Source: Streptomyces sp. MMG1121
GTDB lineage: Bacteria > Actinomycetota > Actinomycetes > Streptomycetales > Streptomycetaceae
Assembly (NCBI RefSeq): GCF_001280015.1
Contig: NZ_LGDV01000118.1
Location: 186,001 to 250,000 of the forward strand
DNA: 64,000 nucleotides
Direction of reading: 5' to 3'
The notes below the pieces were generated by a model. That model had not been told where the DNA came from and ran no database searches. It worked only from the letters and a program-made list of their open reading frames with translations. Shown one piece after another: positions 59,908 to 64,000 of this stretch. Within the stretch, counting starts at the first letter, position 1, and each line of letters starts with the position of its first letter. A program made the translations under genes and the position numbers.

Positions 59908-61317
59908 TCAGTGCCGCCCCGCCACCCGGTCCGCGACCTTCGCCAGACGGGAGGACTCCGTGCCCGGGTGGAGGCGTTCTCGCCGGTCGGCGGTGCGGTA
60001 GGTGGCGTACATGCCGTGGACGCCCAGCCAGCGCAGGGGTTCCGGCTCCCACTTGCGGACCTTGTGGTTCACCCAGGGCAGATCCGTCAGCTCGGTGCGG
60101 CCGCCCTGGCCGGAGTCCTGCTGGACCAGGTCGCGCAGGGTGCGGGCCGCCAGGTTGGCGGTGGTGACACCGGAGCCGACGTAGCCGCCCGCCCAGCCGA
60201 GGCCCGTGGAGCGGTCCAGGGTCACCGTGGCGCACCAGTCGCGCGGGACGCCCAGCACACCCGACCAGGCATGGTCCACCCGCGCCCCGGCCAGCGACGG
60301 GAAGAGGCGGGTCAGCAGCTCGCGCAGTGCCTCGACCGTCGCCGGCTGCGTCCGGCCGTCGTTGTCCGTACGGGAGCCGAAACGGTAGGGCACCCCGCGC
60401 CCGCCCAGCGCGATCCGGCCGTCGGCGGTGCGCTGCGCGTACATGTACGCGTGGGCCATGTCGCCCAGGGTCTCGCCACCCGCCCAGCCGATCGACGCCC
60501 ACTGCTCCTCGGTCAGCGGCTCGGTCGCGATCATCGAGGAGTTCATGGGCAGCCAGGTGCGCTTCTGGCCCTTCAGGGAGGCCGTGAAGCCCTCCGTGCA
60601 GCGCAGGATGTAGGGGGCGCGGACCGTGCCGTACGGGGTGACCGCGTGTTTGGGGCGGATCTCCGTCACCGGGGTCGACTCGTGGATGGTGACGCCCAGC
60701 GCCTCCACGACCGCCGCCAGGCCCTTCACCAGCTTCACCGGGTGCAGCCGGGCCCCGTGCGGGGTCCAGGACGAACCGACCGCGTCCGCGACCCGGATCC
60801 GCCCGGCCGTCTCCCGCGCCCCGTACAGCTCCCGGTCCTTCTCGCCGTACGACAGCTCGTGCTCGTGGAAGGCCTTGAGGCGCGCCAACTGGGCCGGTGT
60901 GGTCGCCACTTCGAGCACACCGCCCCGGAGGACGTCGGCGTCGATGCCCTCCGCCCCGGCGACCGCGATCACCTCGGCCACCGCGTCGTTCATCGCCTTC
61001 TGCAGCCGTACGGCGGCCTCGCGGCCGTGCAGCTTCGCGTACCGGTCGCGCCCGGCGATGCCGTTGTACAGCCAGCCGCCGTTGCGGCCGGAGGCGCCGT
61101 ACCCGCAGAACTTCTGCTCCAGCACCGTGATCCGCAGGAAGGGGACCGCCTTCTTCAGGTAGTACGCCGTCCACAGGCCCGTGTAACCACCGCCGACGAT
61201 GACGACGTCCGCCGACGCGTCCCCGCACAGCGGCTCGCGCACCGCCGGGAGACCGTCGTCCGCGTACCAGAAGGAGATCCCGCCGTTGACGACACCACTG
61301 CTTGCCGAGCTGCTCAT
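59908..61317 (-). CDS. FAD-dependent DAO-type oxidoreductase
   Basis: A 469-residue flavoenzyme of the D-amino-acid oxidase/glycine oxidase/sarcosine-like family. The dinucleotide motif is VVIVGGGYTGLWTAY near residue 38, then GYGASGRNGGW (FAD contact). The C-terminus has GYVGSGVTTANLAARTL. It should oxidise a secondary or primary amine and reduce FAD; the amine and the acceptor cannot be told. The N-terminal ~35 residues are an extra cap. It lies beside the GNAT and rhomboid-like genes on the same strand. Confidence 0.88.
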   Translation of the reverse strand: MSSSASSGVVNGGISFWYADDGLPAVREPLCGDASADVVIVGGGYTGLWTAYYLKKAVPFLRITVLEQKFCGYGASGRNGGWLYNGIAGRDRYAKLHGREAAVRLQKAMNDAVAEVIAVAGAEGIDADVLRGGVLEVATTPAQLARLKAFHEHELSYGEKDRELYGARETAGRIRVADAVGSSWTPHGARLHPVKLVKGLAAVVEALGVTIHESTPVTEIRPKHAVTPYGTVRAPYILRCTEGFTASLKGQKRTWLPMNSSMIATEPLTEEQWASIGWAGGETLGDMAHAYMYAQRTADGRIALGGRGVPYRFGSRTDNDGRTQPATVEALRELLTRLFPSLAGARVDHAWSGVLGVPRDWCATVTLDRSTGLGWAGGYVGSGVTTANLAARTLRDLVQQDSGQGGRTELTDLPWVNHKVRKWEPEPLRWLGVHGMYATYRTADRRERLHPGTESSRLAKVADRVAGRH

Positions 61318-61327
61318 GGCCGGGACG

Positions 61328-61981
61328 TTAACCCCTCGGAGCAGCCAGTGTCTCCTTCGGATTCCATGGTTTTCCGCGCCCTCTGACCAGCGGATAGCAG
61401 GCCAGCCCGATCAGCACGGAGACGAAGTGGCCGAGATCGGTGAAGGTCCGCCCCTCGACCAGCGGCAGCCCGAAGACCAGCAGCACCACCGCCAGATACC
61501 CGTACCGCCAGGGCGCCGCGAGCCGGTAGGTGAGCACCCCGATCACCCCGGCCAACGCGTAACTCACCCCGATGTCCAGGGTGTCGACCGCATGGTGCGG
61601 GGCGATGCCGTCCCGGATCGCCTTCAGCAGGGCGCCCTCGCTGATCAGCGTCGCCAGCACGTGCGCCAGGACGCACACCGCGAGCCAGCGGGCCGTACCC
61701 AGCCAGCGCTCGGCCGGCGCGTGGAACACCGTGTACAGGAAGGCGTACGGGATCCAGTGGCCGCTGTCGATCCAGAACGCGCTCGCCACCAGCACCCGCA
61801 CCGGGTTGTGCGACAGCTCGTGGATGTTCGTCGACCGCTGCCGCAGGAAGTGCTGCTCGAACTCCGGCGACATGCGGTGCAGGGCGACGGTCGTGACGAA
61901 CAGCACCACCAGCCACACATACGCACCGGGAGCACTGCGGATCCACGCCCCCACCGCGTTCCGAGCCCGGTCAATTCGCAT
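61328..61981 (-). CDS. Rhomboid-like membrane protein
   Basis: A 217-residue protein with about six hydrophobic helices. GVSYALAG near residue 138 holds Ser140 in a GxSY context, and GHFVSVLIG holds His185. These could be the Ser-His pair of rhomboid proteases, but the usual GxSG glycine is replaced by Tyr. The N-terminal loop, FEQHFLRQRSTNIHEL, is long. It starts 11 bases after the FAD oxidoreductase begins on the same strand. The ATG at 61981 and GTG 61993 are both possible starts. Confidence 0.75.
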   Translation of the reverse strand: MRIDRARNAVGAWIRSAPGAYVWLVVLFVTTVALHRMSPEFEQHFLRQRSTNIHELSHNPVRVLVASAFWIDSGHWIPYAFLYTVFHAPAERWLGTARWLAVCVLAHVLATLISEGALLKAIRDGIAPHHAVDTLDIGVSYALAGVIGVLTYRLAAPWRYGYLAVVLLVFGLPLVEGRTFTDLGHFVSVLIGLACYPLVRGRGKPWNPKETLAAPRG

Positions 61982-62015
61982 GAGCCGATTCACGCATGCC
62001 AGTATCGTCCGGTCC

Positions 62016-62894
62016 GTGATCGACATCCCCACCGCACTGGCCGAGGCGCAGGAGACGTACAACGGCGCGGCAGGGAGGGCCTTCGTCGCCGGGCTGCCGG
62101 ACCTCGTGGCGGCCTTCCTGGACCGCTGGCGGCTGCGGCTCGACGGGCCCTCCATGAACGGGGTCAGCGCCCTCGTCCTGCCGGTCCGCCGGGCCGACGA
62201 CACCCGCGCCGTCCTCAAGCTCCAGCTGCTGGACGAGGAGAGCGAGGGCGAACCGGTCGCGCTGCGCACCTGGAACGGCGACGGAGCCGTACGACTCCTC
62301 GACCACGACCCGCAGACCGGCACCATGCTCCTGGAGCGCCTGGACGAGTCCCGGATGCTCGCCTCGCGGACCGACACCCGCGCGGCCGTCGAGGTCATCG
62401 CCCGGCTCCTGGCCCGCCTCACGTCCTTCCCGGCGCCGCCGGGCCTGCGCCGCCTCGGCGACATCGCCGAGGCCATGCTGGAACAGACCCCATGGGCGCT
62501 TCGGCACATCCCCGACCCCGCGGCCCGCCGCCTGGTCGCCGACTGCGCCGCCGCCGTACGCGAGGTCGTCGCCGAGCCCGGTGACCGACTGCTGCACTGG
62601 GACCTGCACTTCGAGAACGTCCTCGCCGCCGACCGCGCCGACTGGCTCGCCATCGACCCCAAACCGCTGGCCGGCGACCCCGGCTTCGAGCTGTGGCCCG
62701 CCCTGGACAACCGGTTCGACGCGGCCGACGTCCGACCGCGTTTCGACGCGCTGACGGACACCCTCGGCCTGGACCGGGAGCGGGCCCGCGCCTGGACGCT
62801 CGGCCGGCTGCTGCAGAACGTCCTGTGGGACGTGGAGGACGGCCGCCCGACCGAGGAACGCCAGCTGGAGATCGCCCGCAGGCTGCGCGCCTGA
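62016..62894 (+). CDS. APH(6)/hydroxyurea-type phosphotransferase
   Basis: A 292-residue aminoglycoside-phosphotransferase-family kinase. Blocks: AVLKLQLLDEES (Lys for ATP), GTMLLERLDESRML, LLHWDLHFENVLAA (catalytic Asp), WLAIDPKPLAGDPGFE (Mg-binding). The IDPKP and HWDLH pattern is that of the streptomycin 6-kinase/hydroxyurea phosphotransferase group. It may inactivate a small hydroxyl-bearing molecule or serve a housekeeping role; no antibiotic cluster is near. GTG 62016 starts 34 bases from the divergent rhomboid-like gene. Confidence 0.87.
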   Translation: MIDIPTALAEAQETYNGAAGRAFVAGLPDLVAAFLDRWRLRLDGPSMNGVSALVLPVRRADDTRAVLKLQLLDEESEGEPVALRTWNGDGAVRLLDHDPQTGTMLLERLDESRMLASRTDTRAAVEVIARLLARLTSFPAPPGLRRLGDIAEAMLEQTPWALRHIPDPAARRLVADCAAAVREVVAEPGDRLLHWDLHFENVLAADRADWLAIDPKPLAGDPGFELWPALDNRFDAADVRPRFDALTDTLGLDRERARAWTLGRLLQNVLWDVEDGRPTEERQLEIARRLRA

Positions 62895-63028
62895 AACCGG
62901 CTGCGGACACAATCCTGATCAAGGATTTACTTGTTCCTCGTTGTCGCGGTCGAGGCGGGTCGGCACCATTCGGCTGACATGAGCAGACCATTCGGTCTCC
63001 CTCCTCACCCCACCAGAAGGGCACTTCC

Positions 63029-64000
63029 TTGCTCTCAGGAAGACGCCGGGCGGCCTCCACCGCCCTGCTGTCCGCCACGGCCCTCATATCCACCGCGGCG
63101 TCCACCGGATGGCTCACGTCGACCGCGGCCGCCGCACCGTCGGCCAACGGCACGACCCACGTCAAGCACCTGTGCGCCCACGCCGGCACGCCGGGCCATG
63201 TCGCGTGCCTCGCCGAGGCCCGGACCGACATCCTCCAGCGCCTGACCGTCAGCCCGCACACCGCCCCGTCCGGCTACGGCCCCTCGGACCTGCAGAGCGC
63301 CTACAACCTGCCGTCCGCCACCGCCGGTTCGGGTCGCACCGTCGCCATCGTCGACGCCATGGACGACCCCGGCGCCGAGTCCGACCTCGCCGCCTACCGG
63401 ACCCAGTACCACCTTCCCGCCTGCACCACCGCCAACGGCTGCTTCCGCAAGGTGAACCAGACCGGCGGCACGACGTACCCGAAGGCGGACGCGGGCTGGG
63501 CCGGCGAGATCTCCCTCGACCTCGACATGGTCAGCGCCGTCTGCCCGCAGTGCCACATCACGCTCGTCGAGGCCTCCTCCACGAGCACGAGCGACATCGG
63601 CAAGGCCGAGGACGAGGCCGTCGCCCTCGGCGCCAAGTACGTCTCCAACTCCTTCGGCGGCACCGAGGACCCGAGCGAGACCACCGCCGACGTCCAGTAC
63701 TTCAACCACCCCGGCGTCGCCATCACGGTCAGCGCGGGCGACAGCGGCTACGGCGTGCAGTACCCGGCCTCCTCCCCCTACGTCACCGCGGTCGGCGGCA
63801 CCTCCCTCAGCCGCTCGGGCAGCACCCGCGGGTGGAGCGAGTCGGTCTGGTCCACCTCCAGCACCGAGGGCACCGGATCCGGCTGCTCCGCGGACGAGGC
63901 CAAGCCCACCTGGCAGACCGACACCGGCTGCTCCCACCGCACGGTCGCGGACGTCTCCGCGGTCGCCGACCCGGCCACCGGCGTCGCCGTCTACGACACC
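63029..64000 (+). CDS. Secreted S53-family (sedolisin-type) peptidase, N-terminal part
   Basis: The first 324 residues of a secreted protease that continues beyond the window. TTG at 63029 has AGAAGG eight bases upstream. Residues 1-40 are a signal peptide (ALLSATALISTAAST). The catalytic part starts almost at once: GWAGEISLDLDMVSAVCP with the Glu/Asp pair of sedolisins, VSAGDSGYGVQYPA with the oxyanion-hole Asp and VTAVGGTSL. The SGTS serine is past the right edge. The usual ~170-residue propeptide is almost absent. Four Cys pairs are likely. Confidence 0.8.
   Translation, partial: MLSGRRRAASTALLSATALISTAASTGWLTSTAAAAPSANGTTHVKHLCAHAGTPGHVACLAEARTDILQRLTVSPHTAPSGYGPSDLQSAYNLPSATAGSGRTVAIVDAMDDPGAESDLAAYRTQYHLPACTTANGCFRKVNQTGGTTYPKADAGWAGEISLDLDMVSAVCPQCHITLVEASSTSTSDIGKAEDEAVALGAKYVSNSFGGTEDPSETTADVQYFNHPGVAITVSAGDSGYGVQYPASSPYVTAVGGTSLSRSGSTRGWSESVWSTSSTEGTGSGCSADEAKPTWQTDTGCSHRTVADVSAVADPATGVAVYDT

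Noticed and set aside
62895..63028. Riboswitch in the gap before the S53 peptidase
   Set aside because: The gap is only 134 bases with no paired conserved block; nothing matches a known aptamer.

Overview
The window is a stretch of chromosome from a high-GC actinomycete, almost certainly a Streptomyces. Evidence: very GC-rich codons, frequent GTG/TTG starts, the XRE/DUF397 gene pair, a groEL2 with a GGM-type tail and CIRCE operators, futalosine-pathway menaquinone genes, GlcNAc genes with DasR-type (dre) sites, and a GAF-PAS-GGDEF protein of the CdgB type. Gene order resembles the Streptomyces core chromosome. I see no rRNA, tRNA, CRISPR array, integrase, transposase or antibiotic cluster. 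The only decayed DNA is a small patch around 31.5-32.1 kb.

Layout. 0-10 kb: start of an NCS2 permease, DUF2530 protein, P-type ATPase, secreted protein, a sacsin/Hsp90-like ATPase, DUF3027 protein and an MFS exporter. 10-15 kb: DUF2771 lipoprotein, mqnB-mqnD (menaquinone by the futalosine route), a cold-shock protein, HAD phosphatase and membrane proteins. 15-22 kb: a nucleic-acid block made of a Helicase_C_3/WYL-like protein, XPB helicase and a HelD-family RNA polymerase-associated ATPase. 22-30 kb: CutC, HD protein, a DinB-GNAT fusion, two small genes, then murR-murQ-murP for MurNAc. 30-37 kb: methyltransferase, XRE-DUF397 pair, gene remnants, carboxylesterase, old yellow enzyme, secreted tyrosine phosphatase. 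37-45 kb: groEL2, cold-shock gene, a SAM-riboswitch-led thrC-moaD operon, gpgS, otsA and otsB. 45-50 kb: lipoprotein sugar-binding protein, nagK-nagA and a pfkB kinase with two DasR-type sites. 50-64 kb: CBM protein, diguanylate cyclase, flavin reductase, ECF sigma factor, ArfB, TerD, M1 peptidase, pentapeptide protein, GNAT, FAD oxidoreductase, rhomboid-like protein, APH-type kinase and the start of an S53 peptidase.

How the genes work together. Two amino-sugar modules recycle wall and chitin sugars: MurNAc import and etherase cleavage (murP, murQ, under MurR), and GlcNAc phosphorylation and deacetylation (nagK, nagA, under DasR-type sites). The etherase product, GlcNAc-6-P, is the NagA substrate, so the two can join. 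GpgS, OtsA and OtsB make compatible solutes. GroEL2 and the cold-shock proteins are stress functions.

The most interesting signal is the 15-19 kb pair. The XPB helicase and the protein encoded just upstream share an ungapped stretch of one domain, and the partner ends in a WYL-like module. This resembles the XPB-p52 pairing of eukaryotic TFIIH. Other good leads are tandem CIRCE elements lying on the groEL2 promoter, a SAM riboswitch before threonine synthase, a leaderless self-overlapping murR promoter, and a structured leader before the HelD gene.
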